A stretch of 64,000 nt of DNA, taken from Pseudomonas sp. ABC1 (GTDB lineage Bacteria; Pseudomonadota; Gammaproteobacteria; Pseudomonadales; Pseudomonadaceae). Within the stretch, counting starts at the first letter, position 1. Each line of letters opens with the position of its first letter. Location of the stretch: assembly GCF_013395055.1 (NCBI RefSeq), contig NZ_CP058349.1:2292001-2356000 (forward strand), written 5' to 3'. A program made the translations under genes and the position numbers. Of this stretch, positions 20,581 to 29,588 are shown piece by piece. The notes under the pieces were generated by a model. That model was given only the letters and a program-made list of their open reading frames with translations. It made no database searches and was not told the DNA's origin.

Positions 20581-23262
20581 ATGTCTGCCCATTTCACTAT
20601 CCAGTCAAGATCATTCCCTTTCAGGCCGTGCCTGCTGGCCCTGGCGTTGAGTTGCTCGGCTATGGCCAGCGCTTACGCGGCAGAGCCGGCTGCACAGTAC
20701 AGCTTCGCCATCGCCGCACAGCCATTGACCCAGGCCCTGAATGCCTTCGTCCATGTCACAGGGCAGGAGCTGGCCTACCCGGCCGCCCTGGCCAACGATC
20801 GGGTTTCTTCGGCTGTCGAGGGAGACATGCCGGCCTGGCAGGCACTGCAAACCCTGCTGCAAGGTACCGGCCTGGTCTTCCGGCAGGACAATGCCCGGCA
20901 GGTGATCACCCTGGAGCCGGCGTCGGTCGAGAGTTCAAGCGCGTTGCAGTTGGATGCCACGACTGTGCACGGTATTGGTAACGGACTGGAGGCTGGCCAA
21001 TGGGTCTATGGCCAGCCCCGTTCGGTCAGCGAGATCGACCGCAAGCAACTGGACGACCGCCCCGCTCGCCATGCGGCGGACATGCTGGAGCAGACTGCCG
21101 GTGTCTACTCCTCGGTCAGCCAGCAGGACCCGGCGCTGTCGGTGAACATTCGTGGTATCCAGGACTATGGCCGGGTCAACATGAACATCGATGGCATGCG
21201 CCAGAACTTCCAGAAGAGCGGCCATGGCCAGCGCAACGGGCAGATGTATATCGATCCCGAGCTGATATCGAGCGTGGTCATCGACAAAGGCCCTTCGAGC
21301 GCGATGGGCGGTGCTGGAGCCATTGGCGGCATTGCCACGTTCGGTACCCTGACGGCTGACGAGTTTCTGGAGCCGGGCAAGGAAATCGGCGGCAAGCTGA
21401 AGTTGGGCGGTGGCGACAACGGTACTCACTTCATCGGCAGTGGCGCCTTCGCGGTTGGCAACGAGATCGGAGATATCCTGCTGGCGGCGAGTGAACGCCA
21501 TATGGGGGACTACTGGCCTGGTAACCTGGGCAATATCGGCGACATTCGCACGGCGGTAGGCACGCCGGAGAACACGGCACAGGCCCAGAAGAACCTCAAG
21601 AACAGCCAGGTCACCGATTCCGGCTATACCATGCGCTCCCACCTCCTGAAGGCGGGCATCAACCTGCCACAACAGCAGCGAGTACAGTTCAGCTACCTGT
21701 CGACTTCGACCAAGTCGCCCAACCCGAGCATGATCACGCAGGTTGGCGACATTACCGAACTGGGCTGGAAAAGCTCCGGATTCAGTGACACCGACTCCAG
21801 CAGCCTGGCCCTGGACTACAGCCTGTCGCCCGAGGATTCCGCCTGGCTGGACCTGAAGGCCAAGCTGTATTACGTCGACACCGACGATGACTCCGACACT
21901 TACCGTACCAGCGCTTCGGTGGATAACAGCTACCAGACGCAAACCCGGGTCCGCACCTACGGTTTCCAACTGCAGAACCACAGCTACCTGCAACTGACTC
22001 CGCAGCGGCAACTGGATGTCGACTACGGGCTGGAGTTCTTCTACGACAAGGCGACCAGCGACTCCAGCCGCACCCAGGTGGTGAATGTCACGCCGGGCGG
22101 CAATCGCAGCATGGCCAGCCTCTTCTCCCGCTTGAGCTATGAACACGATGGCTGGCTGACGCTGGAGGGTGGCCTGCGTTATGACCGCTACCGCTTGCGG
22201 GGCGATACCGGGATGGAAATCGTCACCTTCCCGTATACCCAGGAAAACCCTTGCGTCGCCCGGCGGTTGACCGGCTGTCCGACCGTCAGGGCCTGGACAC
22301 CCTGGGACGTGGACGCCAAGGAGGGGCGCTTCTCGCCGACCTTCGCGCTTGCAGTCAAGCCGGGCGTCGAGTGGCTGCAACTGTTCACCAGCTATGGCAA
22401 GTCCTGGCGTCCACCGGCATTGACCGAGACCCTGACCACCGGTAGCGCTCACTCCAGTTCCACGCAGTACCCGAATCCCTGGCTGGACAGCGAGCATTCA
22501 CGCAGTTGGGAAACGGGGGTGAACGTTCAGTTCGATGGGTTGCTGACCAATAACGATCGCCTTGGAGCCAAGCTGGCGTGGTTCGATACCCGCGTGGACA
22601 ACTACATCAATCTGGAGATCGATCGGGTAAAACCCGGTGTGTTCACTGCCAGTTCCGGCAATGCCGCCTATGTCAACAACCTGCTGGCCATGCGCTTTCG
22701 AGGCCTGGAGTTCCAGCTTGATTATGACGCCGAGCGCATCTATGGCGCGTTGAGTTACACCCGCATGGTTGGCAGCAACAGCTCTTGCAGCATGCCGGCC
22801 TGGATGGGGGGTGTCATCGTGCGGGAGAGTGAGCCAAACGCCAGTGGCACCAACAACTACTACGCTGGCAACTCGGAGTGGAATGGTTTTGTTCGTTGTG
22901 ATTACAACACCCTGTTCGGTTCCGCCGCCTATCTGCCAGGGGATCGTGGTTCGCTGACCCTCGGTAGTCGCTGGTTCGATCAGCGCTTGGATGCGGGGCT
23001 TATCGTGCGCTACAACCGTGGGCATCAGGACGACTCCACGGTCAACAGTTCAGGTGGGAACGGGGATTTCTATGTGGCTGACTGGCCCGAATACACGCTG
23101 GTCGACCTGTATGCCTCCTACCGCCTGAGCAGCCAGTTGAAACTCAGTGCCTCGGTGGAGAACGTGGGTAACCGGGCCTATATCGTCAACTACGGTGATT
23201 CCGTTTCCTACACCCTGGGCCGTGGTCGTACGGTCCAGGGCGCGCTGGAGTATCGCTTCTAG
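20581..23262 (+). CDS. TonB-dependent heme-type receptor with signalling domain (HasR/HxuA-like)
   Basis: Outer-membrane receptor of 893 residues. The ATG at 20581 directly follows GGAGGAAAG; an alternative TTG 18 bases upstream has no ribosome-binding site. It has a signal peptide (residues 1-34), a periplasmic STN signalling domain (about 37-95), then the plug (RHAADMLEQTAGVY, SVNIRGIQDYGRVNMNIDGM) and a 22-strand barrel ending in YRF. WRPPALTE followed by YPNPWLD resembles the FRAP/NPNL heme-ligating loop region of heme receptors. It lies downstream of its ECF and FecR genes. No hemophore gene follows, which favours an Hxu-like over a Has-like system. It is about as long as the convergent paralogue at 23329-26058. 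Confidence 0.87.
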   Translation: MSAHFTIQSRSFPFRPCLLALALSCSAMASAYAAEPAAQYSFAIAAQPLTQALNAFVHVTGQELAYPAALANDRVSSAVEGDMPAWQALQTLLQGTGLVFRQDNARQVITLEPASVESSSALQLDATTVHGIGNGLEAGQWVYGQPRSVSEIDRKQLDDRPARHAADMLEQTAGVYSSVSQQDPALSVNIRGIQDYGRVNMNIDGMRQNFQKSGHGQRNGQMYIDPELISSVVIDKGPSSAMGGAGAIGGIATFGTLTADEFLEPGKEIGGKLKLGGGDNGTHFIGSGAFAVGNEIGDILLAASERHMGDYWPGNLGNIGDIRTAVGTPENTAQAQKNLKNSQVTDSGYTMRSHLLKAGINLPQQQRVQFSYLSTSTKSPNPSMITQVGDITELGWKSSGFSDTDSSSLALDYSLSPEDSAWLDLKAKLYYVDTDDDSDTYRTSASVDNSYQTQTRVRTYGFQLQNHSYLQLTPQRQLDVDYGLEFFYDKATSDSSRTQVVNVTPGGNRSMASLFSRLSYEHDGWLTLEGGLRYDRYRLRGDTGMEIVTFPYTQENPCVARRLTGCPTVRAWTPWDVDAKEGRFSPTFALAVKPGVEWLQLFTSYGKSWRPPALTETLTTGSAHSSSTQYPNPWLDSEHSRSWETGVNVQFDGLLTNNDRLGAKLAWFDTRVDNYINLEIDRVKPGVFTASSGNAAYVNNLLAMRFRGLEFQLDYDAERIYGALSYTRMVGSNSSCSMPAWMGGVIVRESEPNASGTNNYYAGNSEWNGFVRCDYNTLFGSAAYLPGDRGSLTLGSRWFDQRLDAGLIVRYNRGHQDDSTVNSSGGNGDFYVADWPEYTLVDLYASYRLSSQLKLSASVENVGNRAYIVNYGDSVSYTLGRGRTVQGALEYRF

Positions 23263-23328
23263 AGGGCTGGCGAGCGGGAGAGCGGCTGTCGGAGTCCGCC
23301 CTCTTGCACCATTGGTGAAGGCCTGTGA

Positions 23329-26058
23329 TCAGAATCGATATTCGAGCATCCCGGTCAGGGTGCGGCCACGGGCCAGGGACAGGTTGTTGGCATCGCCCAT
23401 GGCCACGAAGTAGGCCTGGTCGGTGACGTTTTCCATGGAAAGGGCCAGGTTCAGGCTGGAGGTCATCCAGTAGCTGGCATAGAGGTCGTAGACCTCGTAT
23501 TGCGGCCACAAGGCCTGGTCGATCTGGGAATAGGTCTGGTTGTCGAGGTTGGCGCCATTGCCTTCGCTGTAGCGTAGACGTGCCCCGACATCCAGGGTGT
23601 TGTCGAAGAAGCGCATGCCCAGGGTCAGCGAGCCACGGTCCGCCGGCATGTAGCTGGCACTGCCCATGATCTGTCCGCACTGGACGAAGTTGTTCAGCAC
23701 GTCGTTGGGCACATTGTTGTAGACCGGTACCGGGCGAGGGCGCCCAGGGACGATCGCCGTACCGACCTGAACGCGTTGGTCTGCACCACCCATGTAGAAC
23801 TGATTGGAGCAGAACTCGTTACTGCCGATCATATGGGTGTAGCTGAGGTTGCCATAGAATCGCCCGGCATCGTAATCAAGGCTGTATTCGACGCCGCGAA
23901 AGCGTGTTTCTTCCAGGTTGTTCTGGTAGGCGCTGCGCCCCATCGAGGTGTTTGCCGCAGTCAGGCCCGGTACGTCGACGTTGATGTCCATGTAAGAGAA
24001 GTCATCGATGCGCGTATCGAAGTAGGCGACCTTGGCGCCGAAGCGGTCGCCATTCACCAACAGCGATTCCTTGAAGATGTTGAAGCCTGCCTCCCAGTTA
24101 TGCGAACGCTCCGGCTTGAGGAACGGGTTGGGGTAGACCGACTCGGCACCGCCGCCGCCGTGGGGGCGTCCGGACATGAAGGCCTCGGTCACCGCTGGTG
24201 GCCGCCAGCCTTCGCCCCAGCGGGTATAGAGCTGCAACCAATCCAGCCCCGGCTTGATGGCGATGCCTAGCGTCGGCGAGAAACGGCCCTCCTGTTGATC
24301 CACATCGTAGACCAGTGCCGTTGGGGCATAAGGCGTACCACTGACATATTGCGTGCGCGGCGCCATCCATACGGTCAGTCCGGTCATGCCTTTCAAGCGG
24401 TAGCGGTCATAGCGCAGGCCTGCATCCAGGGTCAGCCAGTCGTCGTACTCGTACTGCAAATTACCGAACAGGCTGGCCATGGTGCGCTCGCCTTTTGGCG
24501 TTGCTCCGACGATATAGGGCAAAACCGTCTCGTAGGTCGCAGCCGTGCGATTGGTTTTCGGGCGGAAGGTATCCTGGTAGATCTCGCTGCCGTAGTTGGC
24601 AGTCAGTTGGCCGTTCTCGCTCAGTTGGAAACGCGAGGTGTTGTCCAGTTGCACGCCCCACGTGTCGGTCTGGTAGCGATCGTCGTAGTCGGGATACCAG
24701 TTGCCGCTGCCTATCGACGCAGTACTGCCGGCATTCCAGCGATCCTCACGGGTGGTTACGAAGTACAGCTTGGCCTTGAGGTCAATCAGGTCGTCGTCCG
24801 GCGTGTAGCTGTAGTCCAGGGCGACATTGCGGGCCTTGATATCGCTGGCTTGGGAGCGTTGATAGTAGAAGCTCTGATAGTCACTGGCATGCCAGGTCCA
24901 GGCGTTCTTGCTGTCAGTATCAATCTCCATGTAGCTGAGCTGCAGGCGTTGATCCTCTGGCAGATTGAGACCGACTTTCAACAGGCGGGAGCGGGTAACG
25001 CTCCCCATTTCTCCCACCTCGGACTCCAGCCAGTTGTCCCAGGCCTGTGGAAAAAATGCACGCAGGCGGATGTTGGTGCCCAGGTTGTCCCTGTCACGCG
25101 TTCCCGCCCGGTAATCGCCGAAATGCCGCTCGCTGACGCCGAACAGCAGGTCGCCGATCTCGTTGCCGAAGGCGAATACCGCGCTGCCGTTGAAATAAGT
25201 GCCGTTGCCCAGCTCGCCGATACCGTGCCCGGCCCGGAGATGCCCGCCGAATTCCTTGCCGTCTTCGAGGAAGTCGCTGGCCTGGAGCGTATTGAAACTG
25301 GCGATGCCGCCAAGCACACCGGCCCCGCCCATGCCTGCCTGGGTGCCTTTTTCGATTTCGATGTTACGGATGAACTCGGGGTCGATGAACATCACGCCGT
25401 TACGCTGCTGATGGCCATTGACGCTGAAGTTCTGGCGCATGCCATCGATGTTCATGTTGACCCGGCCGTAATCCTGTATGCCCCGGATATTCACCGAAAG
25501 GCCTGGGTCGCGCTGGTTGACGGCGGTGTATACACCAGAGGTTTCCTCAAGCATGTCGGCGGCATGGCGGGGCGGTTTGCGATTGATCTGTTCGCGGTCG
25601 ATGACATTCACCGAGCGTGGTGCCTGGTAGACCCAATCACCACTGGCTTGCTGGCCATCGACGCTGATGCTGCCGAGATCGATGGCGCCCTGCCCTGCAC
25701 TGGCGGGCTCCAGCAGAACGCTGCCCTCTTGCACGTGTCGATAATCGAGGTCGGTTCCCTGTAGCAGCTGCCGCAAGGCTTGCTCGGCCGTCATCTGGCC
25801 TTGCAGGGGCGAGGATTGCTTGTCGCGGACCAGTACGGCGGGCATGCCGATTTCCCAGCCGGTGACCTCGATGAACCGGTTCAACGCGCTGGTCAATGGC
25901 TGGGCCGGGATATCGAATCGGTGCAGCCGGGATGGCGCATTGCTGGTCTGCAACGCGTCCGCTTGCACCGGGGCGGTGGCGATGAGCGGGGTCAACCCGA
26001 GCATGATCGCCATTGCCAGGGGATGCTTGAGAGGGCCGCGTTCGAATGGCAGATTCAT
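23329..26058 (-). CDS. Second TonB-dependent heme-type receptor with signalling domain
   Basis: A 909-residue paralogue of the preceding receptor on the opposite strand, sharing SVNIRGIQDYGRVNMNIDGM in the plug and the last-strand SLARGRTLTGMLEYRF pattern. I start at the ATG at 26058, behind AGGAGACGAC; the frame extends to 26124 but without a ribosome-binding site. It has a signal peptide (about 1-34), an STN domain (FDIPAQPLTSALNRFIEVTG), and a barrel with WRPPAVTEAFMSG then YPNPFLKPERSHNWEAG, again heme-receptor-like. It is convergent with the first receptor, 66 bases apart, and served by its own FecR and ECF genes upstream. Confidence 0.87.
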   Translation of the reverse strand: MNLPFERGPLKHPLAMAIMLGLTPLIATAPVQADALQTSNAPSRLHRFDIPAQPLTSALNRFIEVTGWEIGMPAVLVRDKQSSPLQGQMTAEQALRQLLQGTDLDYRHVQEGSVLLEPASAGQGAIDLGSISVDGQQASGDWVYQAPRSVNVIDREQINRKPPRHAADMLEETSGVYTAVNQRDPGLSVNIRGIQDYGRVNMNIDGMRQNFSVNGHQQRNGVMFIDPEFIRNIEIEKGTQAGMGGAGVLGGIASFNTLQASDFLEDGKEFGGHLRAGHGIGELGNGTYFNGSAVFAFGNEIGDLLFGVSERHFGDYRAGTRDRDNLGTNIRLRAFFPQAWDNWLESEVGEMGSVTRSRLLKVGLNLPEDQRLQLSYMEIDTDSKNAWTWHASDYQSFYYQRSQASDIKARNVALDYSYTPDDDLIDLKAKLYFVTTREDRWNAGSTASIGSGNWYPDYDDRYQTDTWGVQLDNTSRFQLSENGQLTANYGSEIYQDTFRPKTNRTAATYETVLPYIVGATPKGERTMASLFGNLQYEYDDWLTLDAGLRYDRYRLKGMTGLTVWMAPRTQYVSGTPYAPTALVYDVDQQEGRFSPTLGIAIKPGLDWLQLYTRWGEGWRPPAVTEAFMSGRPHGGGGAESVYPNPFLKPERSHNWEAGFNIFKESLLVNGDRFGAKVAYFDTRIDDFSYMDINVDVPGLTAANTSMGRSAYQNNLEETRFRGVEYSLDYDAGRFYGNLSYTHMIGSNEFCSNQFYMGGADQRVQVGTAIVPGRPRPVPVYNNVPNDVLNNFVQCGQIMGSASYMPADRGSLTLGMRFFDNTLDVGARLRYSEGNGANLDNQTYSQIDQALWPQYEVYDLYASYWMTSSLNLALSMENVTDQAYFVAMGDANNLSLARGRTLTGMLEYRF

Positions 26059-26077
26059 GTCGTCTCCTGTCGCGACT

Positions 26078-26096
26078 TTTAATGAGAATGAGTCGT
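26078..26096. promoter_or_regulatory. Weak Fur-box-like sequence before the minus-strand heme receptor
   Basis: TTTAATGAGAATGAGTCGT matches 11 of 19 positions of the Fur consensus. It shares the core AATGAGAAT with the better box in front of the plus-strand receptor and lies 20 bases upstream of this receptor's ATG, between it and the fecR gene. Confidence 0.4.
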
Positions 26097-26155
26097 AAGC
26101 CAGGGACGAAACGAACGATCCCACGGGATCGCGTAAAAAATCTTTGGAAAACTTT

Positions 26156-27121
26156 CTAGCGGTGCATCCAGAACCCGCCAGGGAAGCGCGAAAGCCTTGC
26201 CTGGGTCAGTTCGGCCAGGCTGTGCAACGTGTTTTCCGGTTGATCCAGGCGATAGTTGCCACTGATCAGTTCGCCAGCCAACTGCGCATCGGCCATGAGA
26301 ATCAGGCCGGGGTAGTGGCGGCGCAGTTCGGCGACCACATCACCGAGGGGGCTTTCCTCGAATACCAGGCGGCCACGTGTCCAGGCCAGCGCCAGGTCGG
26401 TGTCGACCTTGTGTGTCACGCCCAGCCCCCCCGTGTCGATGTCGACTTGTTCCCCTGCCCCGAGCCGGCGGCTGTGGCCCAGTTCATCGCTGACTTCGAC
26501 GATGCCGCTACGTACGCTGACACGGGCTTTTCCATCCAGATGGCGCACGCCGAAGGCCGTGCCCACCACACGCACCTGCGCTTCTCCCGCATCGATCAGA
26601 AAAGGCCGGGGCTGCCCCCCAGCCACTTCGAAATAGGCCTCGCCCTTCAGCAGGCGGGTTTTACGCGAGGCATCGTCGAAGGCCGTGGCGAACGCACTGC
26701 CACTTCCCAGTAGCACCCGCGAGCCATCTTCCAGCTGCAACTGCTGCTGCTCGCCCCGTCCAGTCACCCAGTCCGCTTGCAGGCGCGTTGGCAGGTCACC
26801 CAGCAACCCTGCGCAGACCGCCAGTGCCAGGCTCGCGGCGACGGCCCAGTGCCTCCAGCGGCGTTTTTGCCGCACAGGGTGGGTGCTGATGGCAGGCAGG
26901 CGCTGCCGGGTCAGTTCGGCGGCGGCGCCCACCAGTTGCGAGCCCCAGGCGCGCTCGGCCAGAGCGAAGGCTTGCGTGTGCTCGGCGGACTCATCCAGCC
27001 AGCGGCGAAAGGCGTCATGGTCGAATGCCTCGCCGCTTTCCAGGCGAATCATCCAGTCCAGTGCCTGCTCCATGGGGGTTTCTGGCGAGGGAAGGTTTTC
27101 TTCGGGCATGTTCACGGTCAA
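26156..27121 (-). CDS. FecR-family anti-sigma / sigma regulator (second copy)
   Basis: A 321-residue inner-membrane regulator with the same architecture as its plus-strand counterpart: an N-terminal sigma-binding domain (LDWMIRLESGEAFDHDAFRRWL), a membrane segment WAVAASLALAVCAGLLGDL at about 90-108, and a periplasmic FecR domain (SRVLLGSGSAFATAF, GEAYFEVAGGQPRPFLI, VVGTAFGVRHL). A C-terminal module (FEESPLGDVVAELRRHYPG) follows. It overlaps the ECF gene by 4 bases and precedes the minus-strand receptor by about 100 bases. Confidence 0.92.
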   Translation of the reverse strand: MTVNMPEENLPSPETPMEQALDWMIRLESGEAFDHDAFRRWLDESAEHTQAFALAERAWGSQLVGAAAELTRQRLPAISTHPVRQKRRWRHWAVAASLALAVCAGLLGDLPTRLQADWVTGRGEQQQLQLEDGSRVLLGSGSAFATAFDDASRKTRLLKGEAYFEVAGGQPRPFLIDAGEAQVRVVGTAFGVRHLDGKARVSVRSGIVEVSDELGHSRRLGAGEQVDIDTGGLGVTHKVDTDLALAWTRGRLVFEESPLGDVVAELRRHYPGLILMADAQLAGELISGNYRLDQPENTLHSLAELTQARLSRFPGGFWMHR

Positions 27122-27648
27122 TGTCGTTCGAGTTTGGCGTAGGTCGTCACACAGAGCGCCATGGCCAGCTTCAGGTCTTTCTGCACGGTGCTCAGGGACA
27201 CTGCCAGATGGTCGGCTATTTCAGCATAGCTCCAGCCATACAGGCGATTGAGCATGAACGCCTCTTGCTGGCGTGGGCTGAGACCGGCCAGGGCCTTGTC
27301 CAACTGGGCCAGCAGTTGCTGGTTCTCCAGGATGTCCTGGGGCGAGGCGCTCTCGGCCGGAACCTGTTCCAGCAGTTCTTCCGTCACATCGTCCCGTATG
27401 AGGCGGGCCTGACGTTGGCGGCTGCGCAAATGGTCCAGCGCCAGGTTACGGGCCGTCTGGAAGATGAACGGTGCCATGTGCTCGAGAGGGCGCTCCGCAA
27501 CCACTGCCGCCACGCGCAGGTAGGTTTCCTGCAGCAGGTCTTCCGCCGTGCTGCGGTTGCCGACCATGCGCTGCAAGGTGCGCAGCAGAACGCCGCGTTG
27601 TGCCATGAAGAGTTCTTCGAACATCGATCTGCCAGGGAGCGAGGGCAT
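27118..27648 (-). CDS. ECF sigma factor, FecI/HasI-like (second copy)
   Basis: A 176-residue ECF sigma factor: region 2 EDLLQETYLRVAAV and TARNLALDHLRSRQRQARL, region 4 LSPRQQEAFMLNRLYGWSYAEIADHLAVSLSTVQKDL. It heads the minus-strand ECF-FecR-receptor cassette, mirror-image to 18957-23262. A good Fur-box match lies immediately upstream (27653-27671), so iron starvation should switch on the sigma gene. Confidence 0.93.
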   Translation of the reverse strand: MPSLPGRSMFEELFMAQRGVLLRTLQRMVGNRSTAEDLLQETYLRVAAVVAERPLEHMAPFIFQTARNLALDHLRSRQRQARLIRDDVTEELLEQVPAESASPQDILENQQLLAQLDKALAGLSPRQQEAFMLNRLYGWSYAEIADHLAVSLSTVQKDLKLAMALCVTTYAKLERH

Positions 27649-27652
27649 TTTC

Positions 27653-27671
27653 GGAAATGATAATGCGTTTC
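27653..27671. promoter_or_regulatory. Fur box before the minus-strand ECF sigma gene
   Basis: GGAAATGATAATGCGTTTC matches 13 of 19 positions of the Fur consensus, including the intact central AATGATAAT. It ends 5 bases from the sigma-factor start codon, where Fur would block initiation. Confidence 0.65.
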
Positions 27672-27829
27672 ACTGAATAGGGTCGATGCGTTCAGAGTGG
27701 CTTTGCACCCCTGAAACGGGATGGAATCCTCGAGGGGCCATGCGGGCCGCGACTTCGGAGATAGATTATTTTTCCTTAAGGTTTACAGCCGGTGGCCTGG
27801 CTCAGGGCTGGGTATGATGGAAATCGTTC

Positions 27830-27866
27830 ATAGGCAAAAGCAATCATCTCGAATGGTTTAAGCAAT
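27830..27866 (+). promoter_or_regulatory. OxyR-type binding site upstream of ahpF
   Basis: Two 15-base half-sites, ATAGGCAAAAGCAAT and AATGGTTTAAGCAAT, are separated by exactly 7 bases. Each fits the OxyR pattern ATAG-n-T-nnn-A-n-CTAT with some mismatches, and the 15-7-15 geometry is that bound by an OxyR tetramer. The site lies about 80 bases upstream of the ahpF ATG, and a possible -35 (TTGACG, 27884-27889) follows. Confidence 0.6.
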
Positions 27867-27947
27867 TTAGAGAATGGACCGGTTTGACGTAAGGTGGCCC
27901 TCATTGATTTCCACCCTTCCGAATGTGTACGAGAGGACCGAGCCGCC

Positions 27948-29513
27948 ATGTTGGATGCCAATCTCAAGACCCAGTTGAAAGCCTACCTGGAACGCGTCAC
28001 CCAGCCGTTCGAAATCGTCGCCTCCCTGGAGGATGGCGAGAAATCCCAGGAAATGCTGGCGCTGTTGCAGGATATCGTCAGCCTGACCGACAAGATCACG
28101 CTGAAGACCGACGGCAGCGACGAGCGCCGCCCCTCCTTCGCCCTGAACCGTCCCAATGGCGATATCAGCCTGCGCTTCGCCGGCATCCCCATGGGTCACG
28201 AGTTCACCTCGCTGGTGCTGGCGCTGCTGCAGGTCGGCGGCCATCCGCCGAAGCTGGAGGCCGATGTGATCGAGCAGATCAAGGGGCTGCAGGGCGAGTT
28301 CAACTTCGAGACCTACTTCTCGCTGTCCTGCCAGAACTGCCCGGACGTGGTCCAGGCGCTGAACCTGATGGCCGTGCTGAACCCGAACATCCGCCACGTC
28401 GCCATCGACGGTGCGCTGTTCCAGGATGAAGTCGAGCGTCGCCAGATCATGTCGGTGCCGAGCATCTACCTGAACGGCGAGCTGTTCGGCCAGGGCCGCA
28501 TGGGCGAGGCGGAAATCCTCGCCAAGCTGGATACCGGCGCCGCTGCCCGCGATGCCGAGAAGATCGGTGCGAAGGAGGCCTTCGACGTGCTGGTGGTCGG
28601 TGGTGGGCCTGCCGGCGCCGCAGCGGCTATCTATGCTGCGCGCAAGGGTATCCGCACCGGTGTCGCCGCCGAGCGCTTCGGCGGCCAGGTGCTGGACACC
28701 ATGGCCATCGAGAACTTCATTTCCGTGCAGGAAACCGAAGGACCGAAACTGGCGCGCGCCCTGGAAGAGCATGTGCGGGCCTATGACGTGGACATCATGA
28801 ACCTGCAACGCGCCGCCGCGCTGATCCCTGCCAGTGGTGACAACGGGCTGCACGAAGTGAAACTGGAGAATGGTGCCTCGCTCAAGGCGAAGACGCTGAT
28901 CCTCGCCACCGGCGCCCGCTGGAGGGAGATGAACGTACCGGGTGAGCAGGAATACCGTGGACGTGGTGTGGCCTACTGCCCGCACTGCGACGGCCCGCTG
29001 TTCAAGGGCAAGCGTGTGGCGGTGATTGGCGGTGGCAACTCGGGTGTCGAGGCGGCCATCGACCTGGCCGGTATCGTGGCCCACGTCACGCTGCTGGAGT
29101 ATGGCGACAGCCTGAAGGCCGATGCAGTGCTGCAACGCAAGCTGCACAGCCTGCCCAACGTCACGGTGCTGAAACAGGCGCAGACCACCGAGGTCAAGGG
29201 CGATGGCCAGAAGGTCAACGGCCTGATCTACAAGGACCGCACTTCCGAGGCGCTGCACGAGCTGGAACTGGAAGGCATCTTCGTGCAGATCGGCCTGCTG
29301 CCCAACAGCGAATGGCTCAAGGGCACGCTGGAGCTGTCGCGCTTCGGCGAGATCGTGGTCGATGCCAAGGGCCAGACCAGCATCCCGGGCGTGTTCGCGG
29401 CAGGCGACGTGACCACCGTGCCCTACAAGCAGATCGTCATCGCCGTCGGTGAAGGCGCCAAGGCCTCCCTGAGTGCCTTCGACCACCTGATCCGGACTTC
29501 CGCGCCGGACTGA
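27948..29513 (+). CDS. ahpF: Alkyl hydroperoxide reductase subunit F
   Basis: AhpF is the NAD(P)H- and FAD-dependent disulfide reductase that recycles the peroxiredoxin AhpC. The ATG at 27948, after GAGGA, gives 521 residues. The N-terminal tandem thioredoxin-fold domain has the redox pair in [11 protein letters not shown]. The C-terminal thioredoxin-reductase-like half has [19 protein letters not shown] for FAD, the active-site pair in [27 protein letters not shown] for NAD(P)H, and [15 protein letters not shown]. There is no ahpC next to it, although the two are normally adjacent. A strong terminator follows. Confidence 0.95.
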   Translation: MLDANLKTQLKAYLERVTQPFEIVASLEDGEKSQEMLALLQDIVSLTDKITLKTDGSDERRPSFALNRPNGDISLRFAGIPMGHEFTSLVLALLQVGGHPPKLEADVIEQIKGLQGEFNFETYFSLSCQNCPDVVQALNLMAVLNPNIRHVAIDGALFQDEVERRQIMSVPSIYLNGELFGQGRMGEAEILAKLDTGAAARDAEKIGAKEAFDVLVVGGGPAGAAAAIYAARKGIRTGVAAERFGGQVLDTMAIENFISVQETEGPKLARALEEHVRAYDVDIMNLQRAAALIPASGDNGLHEVKLENGASLKAKTLILATGARWREMNVPGEQEYRGRGVAYCPHCDGPLFKGKRVAVIGGGNSGVEAAIDLAGIVAHVTLLEYGDSLKADAVLQRKLHSLPNVTVLKQAQTTEVKGDGQKVNGLIYKDRTSEALHELELEGIFVQIGLLPNSEWLKGTLELSRFGEIVVDAKGQTSIPGVFAAGDVTTVPYKQIVIAVGEGAKASLSAFDHLIRTSAPD

Positions 29514-29526
29514 CCGAGCGGAATGT

Positions 29527-29555
29527 AAAAGGGGCCTCATCATGAGGCCCCTTTT
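29527..29555 (+). terminator. Rho-independent terminator after ahpF
   Basis: AAAAGGGGCCTCAT and ATGAGGCCCCTTTT form a near-perfect long stem ending in a T-run, 14 bases after the ahpF stop. It can also serve the convergent diguanylate-cyclase gene. Confidence 0.88.
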
Positions 29556-29588
29556 CGTTGGGACGGATTATCGGTGGTGTGCCTTCGA

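Noticed and set aside
20935..22497. A 520-codon minus-strand frame inside the first heme receptor
   Set aside because: It is antisense to a well-supported receptor gene and has no signal or domain.
23263..23328. AGAGGGC/GCCCTCT inverted repeat between the convergent heme receptors as a terminator
   Set aside because: The stem is only 7 bp with a 30-base loop and no T-run; too weak to annotate.
24295..25764. A 489-codon plus-strand frame
   Set aside because: It is antisense to the second heme receptor, which has clear family motifs in the other strand.
18957..27648. A hemophore (HasA-like) gene in the heme block
   Set aside because: No frame of suitable size or pattern exists beside either receptor, so I avoided naming the receptors hasR.
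27867..29543. A 558-codon open frame on the minus strand
   Set aside because: It is antisense to ahpF, has no recognisable domain, and is composed of low-complexity GC-driven residues.
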